DNA of 64,000 nucleotides from Cephalotus follicularis (Eukaryota > Streptophyta > Magnoliopsida > Oxalidales > Cephalotaceae). This document shows positions 20,683 through 32,185 of the stretch, piece after piece; position 1 is the first letter of the stretch, and every line of letters starts with the position of its first letter. Position numbers and translations under genes: made by a program. The stretch covers positions 284,086-348,085 of the forward strand of contig BDDD01002039.1 of the NCBI GenBank assembly GCA_001972305.1, read 5' to 3'. Under the pieces are notes generated by a model. That model was not told where the DNA came from and made no database searches. It saw nothing but the letters and a program-made list of their open reading frames with translations.

Positions 20683-23268
20683 ATGCCTCCGAGGAAGAAT
20701 AACAACCAGTTTGGAGCCACGGGCAGTCAACAACAAGAGGTTACGGCTCCTCTCCCAGAAGCCGTCCAAGCGGCGGCCCAAGAACAAGCACCCGTCACAG
20801 GGGAGCAGCTCAATCAACTCCTCCAGGGAATGGAGCGTATCACTGATCTGTTGGTCACAACGTTAGCCAACCAACAGCAGCAAGCCGGGCCCATCCAGCA
20901 AGTGGTCCGAGGAGTTTCTGGTCCTAGCAGACCAGAGGTGGAGATACGGCACCCACGAGGTGCCAGACGAAACCCGTCGAGGGGAAACGAGCCTCCCCTT
21001 AGGCGGTCAGGGGACAACTTTCCCCTGGGAAGGAGACCTGAGATCAATGCATCTTAGAGGGCAGAGTCCTCGACTGCCCGGGATCACCTCAACGATCCCA
21101 GGAGAGTGCGTCCTCATCACCAGGCCATGGATGTGGATCCTCGGCAGGAAACCAGGGGAGCAGAGGAGGCACAAGTGCGCTCCAATGCTCCGCGTAAAGC
21201 TGGCACGGCGCGAGGCAGCAGGGTCGACCCCCCAGCCTCAGCGGCTGGAGGGTCACGTGTTTCTAGTAGGGCTAGGAACATAGAGGATGTGGAGCGAGCA
21301 GTGGATAGAAAGCTTGCAGAGTTGGAAAGAAGGTTCCGAGGAGTGGAACGGCACAGGGGGCATCTATCCGAGGTGCGAAACATTAGCGTCCACCCCTTCA
21401 CGTCCGAGATCATGGCAGAGCAAGTCCCCAGCGGGTTTCGATACCCAAGCCTTGATAAGTACGATGGATCCACGGACCCCATCCAGCATATACGCTCTTA
21501 CATTCAAGCTATGTGGATGTACCAGGCCTCGGACGCTATGCTTTGCCGAGGATTCCCAGCGACCTTGACTGGAGCTGCCCAGTCATGGTATTTCACCTTG
21601 GCAAAGGATTCGGTGGAGAACTTCGATCAGTTTACGGAACTGTTCGTAACTAAGTTTCTCAACAGCACCACGCAGAGGAGGAACTACACCCACTTGATCA
21701 ATGTGGTGCAGGATAAAGATGAGTCATTGAGGGATTACCTCACCAGATTCAACAGGGAATCTCTCACAGTGAAGGATTTGGAGCCGTCCTTTGCACTGAC
21801 AGCTTTGAACAGCGGGCTGAGGAGCAACTCATCCTTCACCTTTTCTCTTTTGAAGAGACCTGCAACGGACATGGCAGACCTGCTAAGGAGAGCAGAAAAA
21901 TATGTCAATGCTGAGGAGGAGATGGCAGCCAGGAAACAAAAGACACCCTGGCCTGGCCATCAGGAGGAGAAAAAGGAGTATTCACGAAATGCTCCTGAGA
22001 GGAAAGAGAAGAAGGAAAGGTCGGAGTTAACCAAGGAAGACCTTTGGCATAAACTCCCCAGACGTAAGGGTTCATCTAGGGGAGGGGCGCCAATCCCATC
22101 TTACAACAATTTTGCCCCCCTCCTGAACACGCGTACCAGGATACTTGCTGTAGAGCAAGACAAAGTCCTTTTCCAGTGGCTTGAGAAGTTGAGGTCCCCG
22201 GCAGAGAACAGGAACGTTGAGAAGTACTGTCAGTACCATCGTGACCACGGGCACGATACAGAGGAGTGCAAGCAGCTGAAAAATCAGATTAAGGACCTGA
22301 TTAGAAAGGGACATCCGCGCAAGTACGTGGACAGAGATGCTCCCCAATGAAGGAGGGAGCAGAGAAGAGAAGAGGCTCCTCGGCAACAAGAGGAGCAGCA
22401 GCAGCAACAACCCAAAGGTGTCATCCACACCATCTCTGGGGGGGTCGCATCTGGTGGCGACCACAAAAATGCAAGAAAGGCCTATGGGAGACAGTCCCTT
22501 GCTGTGCAACAAGTCCATCACAGCAAAAGGCTCAAAACTGGTGGAGACGACGAGGTGATAACCTTCTCGGAGGCGGGCTATGAGGGAGTACGTCTCCCTC
22601 ACGATGATCCAGTGGTGGTAACTCTTCTGGTGGAATTCTTCACCATGAAGAGAATCCTTATTGACAGTGGCAGCTCGGCCGATATCCTATACAAACACGC
22701 ATTTGATCAGTTGAGGATACCGGCAGACCAGCTAAAGCCCGTAAAGACCCCACTGGTTGGCTTTGCAGGCGAGACGATCCATCCTTTGGGATCTATCAAC
22801 CTGTCCGTAGTTGCAGGCACGGCCCCACGCCAGACTCAGGTAGAGATGACATTCCTGATGGTGGACACACCCAGCCCTTACAATGCTATAGTGGGGCGCC
22901 TAGGTCTGAACTTGTTGGAGGCTATAGTGTCTACGAGACACTTATTGATGAAGTTTCCAACAAGGTTTGGCATGAGGGAGGTCAGAGTAGACCAACAAGC
23001 AGTAAGGCAGTGCTACAAAACTGCCATCTCGGACAAGGGGAAGGACAAGGCTCTCCCCATAGCAAACGTGGAGCTCAGAGGAGACATGGAACCAGAGCGT
23101 CCATTGCCTGTTGAGGATGTGCTCCAAGTGCCCATGGAAGAGGGCAACAATGAGAAAGTGTTCTAAGTTGGCTCACAACTTGGGGAGGCGGAGAAGGGGG
23201 AATTAATAACATTACTCCGGGATAATAAAGACGTTTTCGCCTGGTCGGCAGAGGAGGTCCCTGGATTA
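20683..23268 (+). pseudogene. Element A gag and protease
   Basis: The start at 20683 (MPPRKNNNQFGATG) lies 46 bases after the LTR and is conserved in element B. An N-terminal Gln-rich part is followed by a coiled region (EDVERAVDRKLAELERRFRG) and the capsid core (EQVPSGFRYPSLDKYDGSTD, AAQSWYFTLAKDSVENFDQF, RDYLTRFNRESLTVKDLE). The knuckle CQYHRDHGHDTEEC (about 22227-22268) has the Tat pattern with His in place of the second Cys. The protease site is ILIDSGSSADILY. Stops at 21055 (TAG for Gln), 22348 (TGA for Arg) and 23164 (TAA) interrupt one frame. A one-base deletion near 23268 separates it from RT. Confidence 0.9.
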
Positions 23269-23279
23269 GCCCAGACGTA

Positions 23280-26200
23280 ATGGTTCACAAACTAAGGGTG
23301 GACCCAGCCAGGCCCCCGATCAGACAAAAGAATAGGAACTTTGCCCCAGAGAGGCAGCAGGCGATAGCAGAGGAGGTGAGCAAGCTGTTGCAGGCAGGGT
23401 TCATAAGGGAAGTGCACTACTCAGATTGGCTGGCAAATCCAGTGCTAGTCAAAAAAGCAAATGGCAAATGGAGGATGTGCATAGACTTCACAGACCTCAA
23501 CAAAGCTTGCCCAAAGGATCACTTCCCTCTCCCAAAGATAGACCAGCTTGTAGATGCAACCTCTGGTTACAGAATATTAAGCTTCTTGGACGCCTACTCG
23601 GGATATAATCAAATTCCCATGTATAAACTTGATGAGAACAAGACAACATTTATAACTGACCGATGAATGTATTGCTACAAGGTTATGCCCTTTGGCTTGA
23701 AGAATGCAGGGGCCACCTACCAGCATATGGTAAACAAAATCTTTGAGCCTCAAATTGGGAAAATCATGGATGTCTACATCGACGACATGCTCGTCAAGAC
23801 CCCAGCCAGGAGCCTCCACATAAAAGACCTGAAGGAGACGTTTGAGGTGCTGAGGAGGTATAATATGAAACTCAACCCGTCCAAGTGCACGTTTGGGGTC
23901 ACCTTGGGAAAGTTCTTTGGATTCATGGTCTCTAGCAGAGGGATAGAGGCCAACCCAGAGAAGATCTCGACAATTCAAAGCATGAGGCATCCTCAAACCA
24001 TCAGGGATGTCCAAAGATTAAATGGGAAGATTGCAGCCCTGAGCAGGTTTGTGTCAAAGTCAGTAGAGAAATGCCTTCCATTCTTCAAAATACTTAGAGA
24101 TCCCAAGGGATTCTCTTGGTCAGACGATTGTCAAGCAGCCTTTGACAAGTTGAAGGAATACTTGGCTTCCCCACCTCTGATCTCAAAACCCAAGGATGGG
24201 GAAGACTTGTATTTGTACCTTGCGGCCACCTCGGGCGCAGTGAGTGCAGTGCTAGTCAGAGAAGAGAAAAAAGTTCAAAAGTCAGTATACTACGTGAGTA
24301 AGGCTCTGAGCGATGCCGAGGGGAGATACCCAGAGGTGGAGAAGTATGCCTATGCATTGATCATCTCGGCCAGAAAATTGAGGCCATATTTCCAAGTCCA
24401 TACAATCAAGGTTCTGACTGACAAAATACTCAAACAAGTTATTGCCAAGCCTGACACCTCAGGCAGGTTAATCAAGTGGTCAGTCGAGCTAGGCGAGTAT
24501 GATGTGAAGTTCGAAGCCAGACCAGCAATTAAACCACAGGTACTGGCCGACTTTGTTGGAGATAATACACCAACGAAGTGTATGGAGGAGGACCCATCCG
24601 AGAGCGAGAGGGGAATTTGGAAGTTATCCGTGGACGGTTCGTCCTGCCTCACTGGCAGTGGGGCTGGGTTAGTATTGACAAGTCCAGATGGTTGGACGTT
24701 GGAGTATGCTCTGAGGTTTAAATTAAAAGCTACAAACAACGAAGCTGAGTGGGAAGCTCTGATAGCTGGACTGACAATTGCAAAGCACTTGGAGGTGCAA
24801 AAGATAGAAGCCTCCAGTGATTCTCAGCTAGTGGTTGGTTTGGCAAATGGGGAGTATGAGGCCAGAGAAGACCCTATGGTAAAATACTTATCCCATTTTC
24901 AGGGCATGAAGTCAACATTCGAAATTCTAAGGATTGTGAAAGTACCCAGGGTAGAGAACGTCCGAGCAGACCAGTTATCAAAACTAGCCACGACAGAGGA
25001 GTTGGAGAAGAATCAAACCGTGCTAGTAGACTACCTGGATCGGCCGACCATCTCCGAAGTAGATGTAATGGACATAGATGTACCACAGGAGCCAAACTGG
25101 ATGACTCCCTTTATTAATTGGCTGAGGAACGGGATCCTGCCTGAGGACCCCGTAGAGGCGAGGAAGCTGGTCTACATAGCAAATAGATTCCAGTTCCGAG
25201 ATGGGATCCTCTACAAAAGATCCTACTCCTTTCCTTGGCTGAGGTGTCTCAACCCCTCGGAGGCTGATTACGCTCTAAGAGAGGTCCATGAAGGAATTTG
25301 TGGCAACCACACTGGGGGCAGGACATTGTCTCACAAGTTGTTGAGGCAAGGCTACTACTGGCCAACTATGCATCAAGATGCTATAGACCTGGTAAGAAAG
25401 TGTGACAAGTGTCAGAGGAACGCGAACATAAGCAGAAGACCTTCTCAACCTCTGACGTCTATCACGGCCCCATGGCCCTTTGCACAATGGGGAATGGACT
25501 TCATCGGACCACTACCCATGGCTTTAGGTCAGAGGAAGTTTCTCATTGTAGCAGTGGACTACTTTACCAAGTGGGTGGAAGCAGAACCTCTAGCCACAAT
25601 TACTGAGAAGAACACGGAGAGCTTTGTATGGAAATCAATCATCTGTAGATTTGGAGTCCCGAGGACAATCGTCTCAGACAATGGTAAACAGTTTGATTGC
25701 CAAGCCTTCCGTGATTTTTGCAAGGAATGGAGGATAAAGCATAGGCTTGCCTCAGTAGCCTACCCCCAAAGTAATGGTCAAGCCGAGGTGATCAACAGAG
25801 AAATCATCTCGGGCTTGAAGAAGCGCCTAGAAGACAGCAAAGGAAGATGGACAGAGGAGCTGCCAAGCATGCTATGGCCATATAGGACAACTCCTCGGAC
25901 CACAACTGGTGAGTCCCCATACAGCCTTTGTTTTGGAGCTGAAGCCATGATACCGGTGGAGATTGGAGTACAATCTCCAAGAGTTGTACACTTTACTGAA
26001 GACAATAACGAAGGACTTAAGTGCCTCCTCGACCTAGTGGAAGAGCTCAGAGACAAGGCTGCGATTATAGTTGCAGCCTACCAGCAGAGGTTAAGCCGCT
26101 ACTATAACAAAAGGGTAAGCCCCAGACCACTAAGACAAGGAGATATAGTCCTACGCAACTCAGCCGTTGCAGATCCTATCGGTACCAAAGGAAAGCTAGC

Positions 26201-26303
26201 CTCTGCCTGGGAAGGGCCATACAAAATCAAAAGGGTCCTCCGCCCAGGAACATTCAAACTTGAAACTTTGGGGGGTAGGGAGATTGCCAGAGAGAGCATC
26301 TGA
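23280..26303 (+). pseudogene. Element A pol: RT, RNase H, archaeal-type RNase H, integrase
   Basis: One frame with a single TGA at 23664 (usual Gly). RT motifs: KKANGKWRMCIDFTDLNKAC, LDAYSGYNQI, MPFGLKNAGATYQ and DVYIDDMLVKT with both catalytic Asp. RNase H 1: YVSKALSDAEGRYPEVEKYA. A second RNase H (about 24610-25000) shows LSVDGSSCLTGSGAG, TNNEAEWEALIAG, SSDSQLVVGLANGEYEA and NVRADQLSKLA; such a double RNase H is the hallmark of the Tat clade. Integrase: HEGICGNHTGGRTL with CDKCQRN, GMDFIGPLP, VSDNGKQFD and NGQAEVINREI give the zinc domain and the D, D, E triad. The stretch from 23667 to the stop is 878 codons without interruption. Confidence 0.93.
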
Positions 26304-27469
26304 GGAAGTACTATCAATGATTGTAAGATGTTCTGAATGAAGTTGAATTTTTCAAAATTTGTGTTTAATATCATAGTTCCAAGTTTGCAAGGGACCGGAG
26401 GTCCAATGTTCATGTCCTCAAACCTCTGACCAGCCACCGATCAACTCCCTCGATCTTTACTCTAAGCACTCAGACCATGCCCTCAAGGGGGCACCTAGAG
26501 ATCCAAAGCTTTCCAAGTCTTACGAAGACTAACCCTCAAAAGGAAAACCAACACAAGCCGAGGTCTCAAACAGACCGAGGTAACAGGCATCCGAGAAAGC
26601 ATTCAAGGATACACCCATGAAAGCCTCATTCCGAGAAGCATACGGAAGCTTCCTTCCGAGAAAAACCCCTATACTCGTCAACAAAGACTCCTCCCGAGGA
26701 GCGCACCCAAAGACTTCCAAGGAAGCACTAAGACTCCTAAGGGAGCAAACACTGGTCGGCAACACCATAGGAACTTGTCCAACCAGACCTAAAGTCGTGA
26801 CTTGAAAGGCGAATCCATGGGAACTCGCAACGATCAAGCTCGTCGGACTGAGCACTTTAATACAAGTGTCCCTATGTGGACTGCAAGCTCAGTCGACCTG
26901 TCCTAAAACCTAATAGGTCAGACGACACTCTCTTCGGCAAACCCATAGGAACTTGTCCGAGCAGACCAAGAACTCAATCTATGAGTACAATAAAATTTTT
27001 GAAGACTGAGTTACAATTACTTAAGCACTTTTGAAGTAAAGGGTCCTACGAGGACTGCCAAGCTTAAGTGACCTCGTCTACGAAGAGTTAGTGATTTGGG
27101 CTAAGTTAAAATTCCTAAGGGAATTATCGGCACATGTATACACACGAAGCTCAAACACACAAGGAACCAACCAAAGATAAAGTCCAAGAATACAAAAGGT
27201 CATTTATTAATATCTTTGATAAGTTAAGCATTTCTGGAGTAAAGTATCTACTTCTACGAGAGGTCAGAGGTCCCAGTGAAGTAAAAATTCCTAAGGGAAT
27301 TGTGAACATACATGCCAAGTGCAAACACATCAAGCTCGCAACGCAAAAAATAAAGATAGAGATCCAAAAATGCAAAAAGTCTTTCTTTATTCATGAACTG
27401 AAGATTACAAATACAAGAAAAGGAAAATTATTACAAGGCAAAAAGAAGAAAAAAGCTAGCCTACAAAAA
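26304..27469 (+). other. Spacer between pol and the antisense gene of element A
   Basis: There is no coding motif. The 26500-26960 part is a chain of degenerate CCGAG-containing repeats. Positions 27113-27292 and 27293-27470 are an imperfect tandem duplication of about 180 bases, each unit beginning CCTAAGGGAATT and each holding TTTATT, a polyadenylation signal on the minus strand. Confidence 0.65.
27386..27391 (-). terminator. Polyadenylation signal of the antisense gene (element A)
   Basis: AATAAA on the minus strand, 79 bases downstream of the antisense stop codon (27470). A second AATAAA lies in the duplicated unit near 27203-27208. A matching AATAAA follows the homologous gene of element B near 51679. 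Confidence 0.55.
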
Positions 27470-28294
27470 CTAAGCTATGGGAGGAGTTCCAAGAGAAGGT
27501 TCATCCTCTGGAGGAGGAGGAACGAAAGGTCCACTTGGAGGAGGTGGAGGAGTGATAATATCCGAAGAGGAGGCCAACGAAGACGAGGCTATCGCAGGAT
27601 CCAACAGAGGAATGGTCACCACGGTTGACCCATTTCCTTCAGCTTCACCTTCTTGGCCGAGTATAGCTCCGGGAGCAGGTAGGATTTCCCCTTCCTCTTC
27701 CACGGCCCCTAGGCCAGCTCTTCCTTCCAAGGCCTCCTCGGCCCTCACCTCCTCGGCTTCATATCCATCAAGATAATAGTCGAAAGCCTTGGCGGCTGAG
27801 CAGTAGGTGACCTCGTCCAAGGGAACCTCGGGATGCAGAGCCTTGACCCAGTTCCTACAAGTGTAGAACCCCCGACGATAGTACTCGGCGGATTCCTTGA
27901 AGACTTCGTCACCAAAGGCTTCTGAAGCTTTGTAATCCTCCACGGAGGCTTCCATCAAGCTTAGAAACTCGTCTGAGGACTGGAACTCTGCCAGGGCGTC
28001 CTTCACTGCCTTAGCCCGCAACTCCTCTTGTTTTTTGATGGACTCCTCATGCTTCTTTTGCAGCGTCCGGTACTGGTCGCCGATCTTCTTGAGGTCCTTC
28101 ATCATGTTGTCCCTCTCCATGAGGGCTTGGTTCCTCTCCTCCACAGCTGACTCCTGAGCCTTAAGTACTTCCTCAAGCTGAGCTTTGGCCATGCGGGAAG
28201 TCTCCATCTCCACCATCAGCTCCTCCCTCGCCTTGTCATACCTCTCCAAGATGATCGAGAAATTCTCGACCAAGAGGTGATGATCATTTAGAGC
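27470..28294 (-). CDS. Antisense gene of element A, exon 3 (coiled coil, acidic C-terminus)
   Basis: The acceptor CTTTGCAG is followed by A-L-N-D-H-H at 28294 in the phase of exon 2. It encodes a long heptad-rich coiled coil (about 115 residues, for example MAKAQLEEVLKAQESAVEER and MKDLKKIGDQYRTLQKKHEE). A Tyr/Phe-rich segment (YYRRGFYTCRNWVKALHP) follows, and then an acidic, Pro-rich tail ending PSLGTPPIA. The same order is found in element B. Function is unknown. A role in dimerisation or in interaction with the element's proteins is only a guess. Confidence 0.78.
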   Translation of the reverse strand, partial: ALNDHHLLVENFSIILERYDKAREELMVEMETSRMAKAQLEEVLKAQESAVEERNQALMERDNMMKDLKKIGDQYRTLQKKHEESIKKQEELRAKAVKDALAEFQSSDEFLSLMEASVEDYKASEAFGDEVFKESAEYYRRGFYTCRNWVKALHPEVPLDEVTYCSAAKAFDYYLDGYEAEEVRAEEALEGRAGLGAVEEEGEILPAPGAILGQEGEAEGNGSTVVTIPLLDPAIASSSLASSSDIITPPPPPSGPFVPPPPEDEPSLGTPPIA

Positions 28295-28368
28295 CTGCAA
28301 AGAAGACAGGAATGAGAACAGAAAACACATAAGAATGTAAAGCATACGAGAAGAGGATCGCCCTTTAC

Positions 28369-28898
28369 CTCAAAATGGCTACGCAAGGAGTTATGGATTA
28401 AGTCCTTGTTGGACCAATCCTTCCTTTCCTTCAGCTCGTCTGGGAAGAGGCAGAGAGAACTGAGGGCGAATGGCACCCCTTGTGTGTCCAGGCTAGAGGA
28501 GTCATTCCCAACCCCCTCCAGCTCTTCAATCATCTTCTCCACGTCCCGAGGAGGAGGCAGGATGATGGGGCTGTTTGAGGTCCGGCCGAGAACAGACTCC
28601 AACTCGGTCTCGGACATATATTTCCCCTTCTTGCTTGGGGGACGAGGAGGACAGCCAGAGGAACGCCCTCCAGCAGGACGCTTGGATCCCTTCTCCTTCG
28701 CTGCCGTTGCAGCCTTTTTCATTTGTTTGGCCCCCTTGGCGGCGGCCTTTGCCCTCTGCCTGGCCCCCTCGGCAGCAGCTTTCTCCTTCTGCTTGGCTGC
28801 TTCCGCGGCAGCCTTCTACTTGTTTACTTCAGCAGAGGAAGGCTTGGTGATCTTGGTGGCGTTGAAGAGAGCGTCAAATCCTCGCCGAGAAGCCATTG
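28369..28898 (-). pseudogene. Antisense gene of element A, exon 2 (Lys/Ala-rich)
   Basis: It is bounded by TTTTTGTGCAG before 28898 and GAG/GTAAAGG after 28369. It starts CA-ATG, which completes a Ser codon with the last base of exon 1. A strongly basic, Ala-rich repeat region (AAEAAKQKEK, AAKGAKQMKK-like) probably acts as a nuclear or nucleic-acid-binding linker. A conserved block SELESVLGRTSNSPI to LKERKDWSNKDLIHNSLR follows. One codon in the linker is TAG (near 28818), where the second copy at 45448-45671 has CAG. The gene in this copy is therefore disabled by one change. Confidence 0.78.
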
Positions 28899-28999
28899 CT
28901 GCACAAAAAGAGATAAGGAAGTCAGTAACATGAAATGGAGCAGTAAGACAACGGAAGAAATACGGAGACAAGAAACTGGAGGAGATGAAAGCTTTATAC

Positions 29000-29885
29000 A
29001 GTTTTCCCCCATCTCTTGGGCCATATATTTGTCTGGGGACCCCCCATCCCCTGTGGTGTCCTCGATGTCTACCGAGTATGATCCTTGGATGGGAACTACA
29101 CTCAGTCCAGCATGGAGCAGACGATCCTTACTAACGGTGGAGTTTACATCCTCTGGCTCAAGGGCCAAGAGTTTATTAAGGCTGACCTTCTCTGCCGAGG
29201 TCAGGCGAGACCTCCTGTTCAGAGATTTCGTGTCCAGAGAATCGCACCAGGGAGAGGGGGTGAACCCCTCGAAGTTTTTAATGAGGAAGTATCGCCTCCT
29301 CCAATTTTTGATGGATTTGGTGGGATTGGAAAGAAGTTTCTTTATGCCAGGGCGGTACTTGAAGAAATACCCACGCTTACCTGGCGAGGACGAGATGACA
29401 TGGAATTCTTTAAATAATCCCACAGTTGCAGTCACCTCGGGCTCTAAACATCTAACTAAGAAACCTATGATGAAACTCCAAGATTGGGGTTGGAGAAGAG
29501 AAGGGTGGAGACTAAATGTCTCCAAGACCGAAAGAGAGGGCACTGGGACCCTCAACCCATGGGAGAGCGCGCCTTCAAACACAACGAAGAAGCCTTCCCT
29601 ACTCTCAGTGACCAGCCGAGGATCCGAGGGAAGACTAAATCTCAACCCAGTGGGGAAATTGTACTTGCGAGAAAGTGCAAGCACCTCATCGCGAGAAAGA
29701 GTGCTGACACCAAAGCAATCGGCAGCAGGGATGTCAGCCTCAGTGACGGGAATAACAGGGTCACCCACCGCAACCCCCAGGCTACCCTCAGAGGGAAGGG
29801 GACTTTCGGCTGTGGGAACCACCACAGCAAGGGGTTCAACTTCTAATGGAGGAGAAGCCCTAGCAGTTTGTTTAGTTCTGGCCAT
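29000..29885 (-). CDS. Antisense gene of element A, exon 1 (gypsy-type transposon domain)
   Basis: The start MARTKQTARASPPLEVEPL at 29885 is conserved in the duplicate (46664) and in element B (49330). After a variable N-terminus the domain has LSRKYNFPTGLRFSLPSDP, FEGALSHGLRVPVPSLSVLE, LQPQSWSFIIGFLVRCLEPE, SSPGKRGYFFKYRPGIKKLL and SIKNWRRRYFLIKNFEGFTP. This arrangement matches the plant domain known as putative gypsy-type transposon (Pfam Transposase_28), which occurs in antisense ORFs of Tat elements such as the Grande gene. The donor AACT/GTATAA at 29000 is chosen because it gives the right phase and is conserved in B. The three exons total 2241 bases, divisible by three. Confidence 0.82.
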
Positions 29886-30087
29886 CTATTTGGACAAGAA
29901 AAGAGAGGAAGATAGGGAAGACCCTGGATTCAACTAAGAGCGACGAGAAGCAAGTAACTTACCAAAAACTTGGACGAAAGAGTTGCAGGAAGATGAAGAT
30001 TGAAGGCACTGTAGATCTCAGGAGCTCGGAAGGATATTGAAAAGAAGTTGGAAGGCGTAAAAGGTTGGCTCAGTGAAGTAGGGATCC

Positions 30088-30094
30088 TTTTATA
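30088..30094 (-). promoter_or_regulatory. TATA box of the antisense gene (element A)
   Basis: TATAAAA on the minus strand, about 200 bases upstream of the antisense ATG at 29885. It is conserved with its surroundings in the second copy (46867-46873). This would give a leader of about 170 bases and place the promoter just inside the 3' LTR boundary region, independent of the LTR promoter. Confidence 0.6.
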
Positions 30095-30483
30095 GACCCC
30101 CACCTCGGATCCTAGCCCTCCACCTCACCCAAGATCTAACGGTTAAGAGGCGAACCGTCAAGTCATACGCGGGAAACGAAGCGACAGAGGCGGGAAATGC
30201 TCGGATAGCGCCACGTGCAAATCGTATTCAACACGCTACTTAATTGCAATGATTTGGGCTCGTGACACGAGGCCCATTGGATGGGACAGATGCAGACAAG
30301 GAGGCAGACTTCGATCCTTTACCAAGGCACATTCAGCTTTGTGCAGAGGATCGTCCAAAGCAATACCTTTGATCTCGGCTCACTCGCGAATGGGGAAGCT
30401 AGCAGGAAGCTCTGCAGTGGAGTTTGGTCTGAGCCACGGCTCGCAACTCTGATCCTTCTCCTCTGACCAAGGCCAGAGAAGAA

Positions 30484-30500
30484 GGACCAGAGGGGACATA
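30484..30500 (+). other. Polypurine tract before LTR copy 2 of element A
   Basis: GGACCAGAGGGGACATA directly precedes TGATATGG. The equivalent tract before the terminal LTR reads GGACCAGGGGGGTATA (47263-47278). These tracts fix the LTR starts. Confidence 0.75.
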
Positions 30501-31371
30501 TGATATGGAAAAAATTGAATTATACCAAAAACAACACGTGTCCTCCGCAGACACAGCCAAGTGTCCAAGGGTTTTGAAGTTTGTACGGATACCAGTCAGA
30601 GGAGGCTTATTAAGCCCTGGGAGGAGAAGCAGATGGAGACATCCTCCTCGGCATCAGTGCCGAGGAACTCCCCATTAGTGGTGTTGTAGAATCCACCCTC
30701 CTCGGCATAAGTGCCGATGACCTCTTTTCCAACACTGGTGCCGAGGACCCAGCCGAAGGTCTCCCTCCTCAATTGCACTATATCAGTTACCTTCCTCGGC
30801 AGTTTGGCAGAGGACCTACTTCTTCAGGCGCCAACCCTAAAAGAAGCCATGGAACTTGAAGACCTTAAAGAAGATAAATGACCAGAAGTCTTTTTCTCCT
30901 CGTCCTCGGCAGGATGAGACCATAAAACCAGCCTACTTTCCAGGGATTTAACTTTCTCAAATATGGAAGATAAGATAAGATTAACTACCCACAAGGAAAG
31001 CAGCGACAAATCAGTTGAAGATAAGAGAAATCTCGAGGCCCTCGGCATTTCCTTAGGGGACAGCTATCATCTCCGCATTTCACGCTCAGACAGTTACAAA
31101 CCAGCCCTATAAATACAAGAATCAAACACATATCTCAGGTCAGTCATTTTTACTCTAAAAAGAACCTTGTTTTCACGGTGCAAAGGCCTAACTTGAGCGT
31201 CGGAGTGTCCCTGGGAAAACAACCTCCTGGACCTTCAACGTGTTTGTTTCTCTGTGCAGGGAAAGCATCAACAGCCATCTACTACCTTATCCTCGGAGCA
31301 TTATAGCAGCGTTTCCTTAAACAAATCAAGCCCTTACACGTGAGGTACTGTTGAGGGAAGGATTTTTGCAT
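30501..31371 (+). repeat. LTR copy 2 of element A (internal, lacks last 5 bases)
   Basis: It aligns end to end with the 5' LTR and with 47279-48153, but stops at TTTTTGCAT. The last five bases (CAACA) are replaced by AAAAAATTAG and no CAATA follows. It shares several bases with the terminal LTR against the 5' LTR (for example ACAACACGTG versus ATAACACGTG). It marks the left edge of the foreign block. Confidence 0.85.
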
Positions 31372-31788
31372 AAAAAATTAGTATGTCTAAACGGTAAATT
31401 TTTAAGTTAATTAAATATTTTTATTGACATAAAAATTCAATCTTTTTGTAATGTTTTCCATTTATTTTAATTTAAACTATTTGCTTGTTTGGTTTAACAT
31501 CCATTGATATACGATTTGCTTGAAATTTTATAAACCTTATCAAATCGATCAATAGGCTTTGAAAAATATCAAACTTAAGTCACTTAATTATGGTGACTAT
31601 GTACCTTGATTAGATTCATAGATAATCTATTAAGATTAAGAACGAGCGTGTGCAGACGAGCACACACATACAAATATATATATATATATATATGTATGTC
31701 ACTTAATTATGGTGACTATGTACCTTGATTAGTATCATAGATAATCTATTAAGATTAAGAACGCGTGCGTGCATACGAGCGCGCACAC

Positions 31789-31831
<43 letters not shown>

Positions 31832-32185
31832 AAGGAGATATACATGAGCAAGTTTAGGTGCAAGTTCACTTAAAAACGAGATCTTTACATTTTATATTTC
31901 ATAAATATAACCGTTGGATTTGAAAATATATATGTCTATTTTATATATGTCAATATTAAAATGGATTGAACTTCTCTAACTATTTTATTTTCACGTAACA
32001 ATTTCAACCGTTAAGCAAAACGATCGAAATTATTATATGCAGACTTAAATAGTTAAAGCTATTCAATCGATTTAAAAATTGATATATAATATATATGTAT
32101 AGATAATCCAACGATTGGATTTATAATATATAAATTATAGATCCATAAATTAATGACATTTAAATTAAGTTCGATCATACACTTA
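31372..32185. other. AT-rich DNA without genes
   Basis: No coding motif. A 119-bp unit starting GTCACTTAATTATGG is present twice in tandem (31579-31697 and 31698-31828), each ending in a CACACA and (AT)n run. These (AT)n runs are the only other feature. Confidence 0.7.
31579..31828 (+). repeat. 119-bp tandem duplication with (AT)n tails
   Basis: Both units read GTCACTTAATTATGGTGACT onwards, keep CTATTAAGATTAAGAACG, and end in GCGCACACAC-like and (AT)n sequence. The simple repeats at the unit ends probably mediated the duplication. Confidence 0.8.

Noticed and set aside
22072-22602. Minus-strand 176-codon frame over the element A gag
   Set aside because: Shadow of the gag zinc-knuckle region on the plus strand; no domain.
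28723-29937. Plus-strand 404-codon frame (and 45388-46260, 290 codons)
   Set aside because: It is the complement of the spliced antisense gene. The minus strand has the domain similarity, splice sites and conservation in element B.
31674-31826. (AT)n runs as a replication origin or matrix attachment site
   Set aside because: Simple microsatellites at the ends of a tandem duplication; no further support in the sequence.
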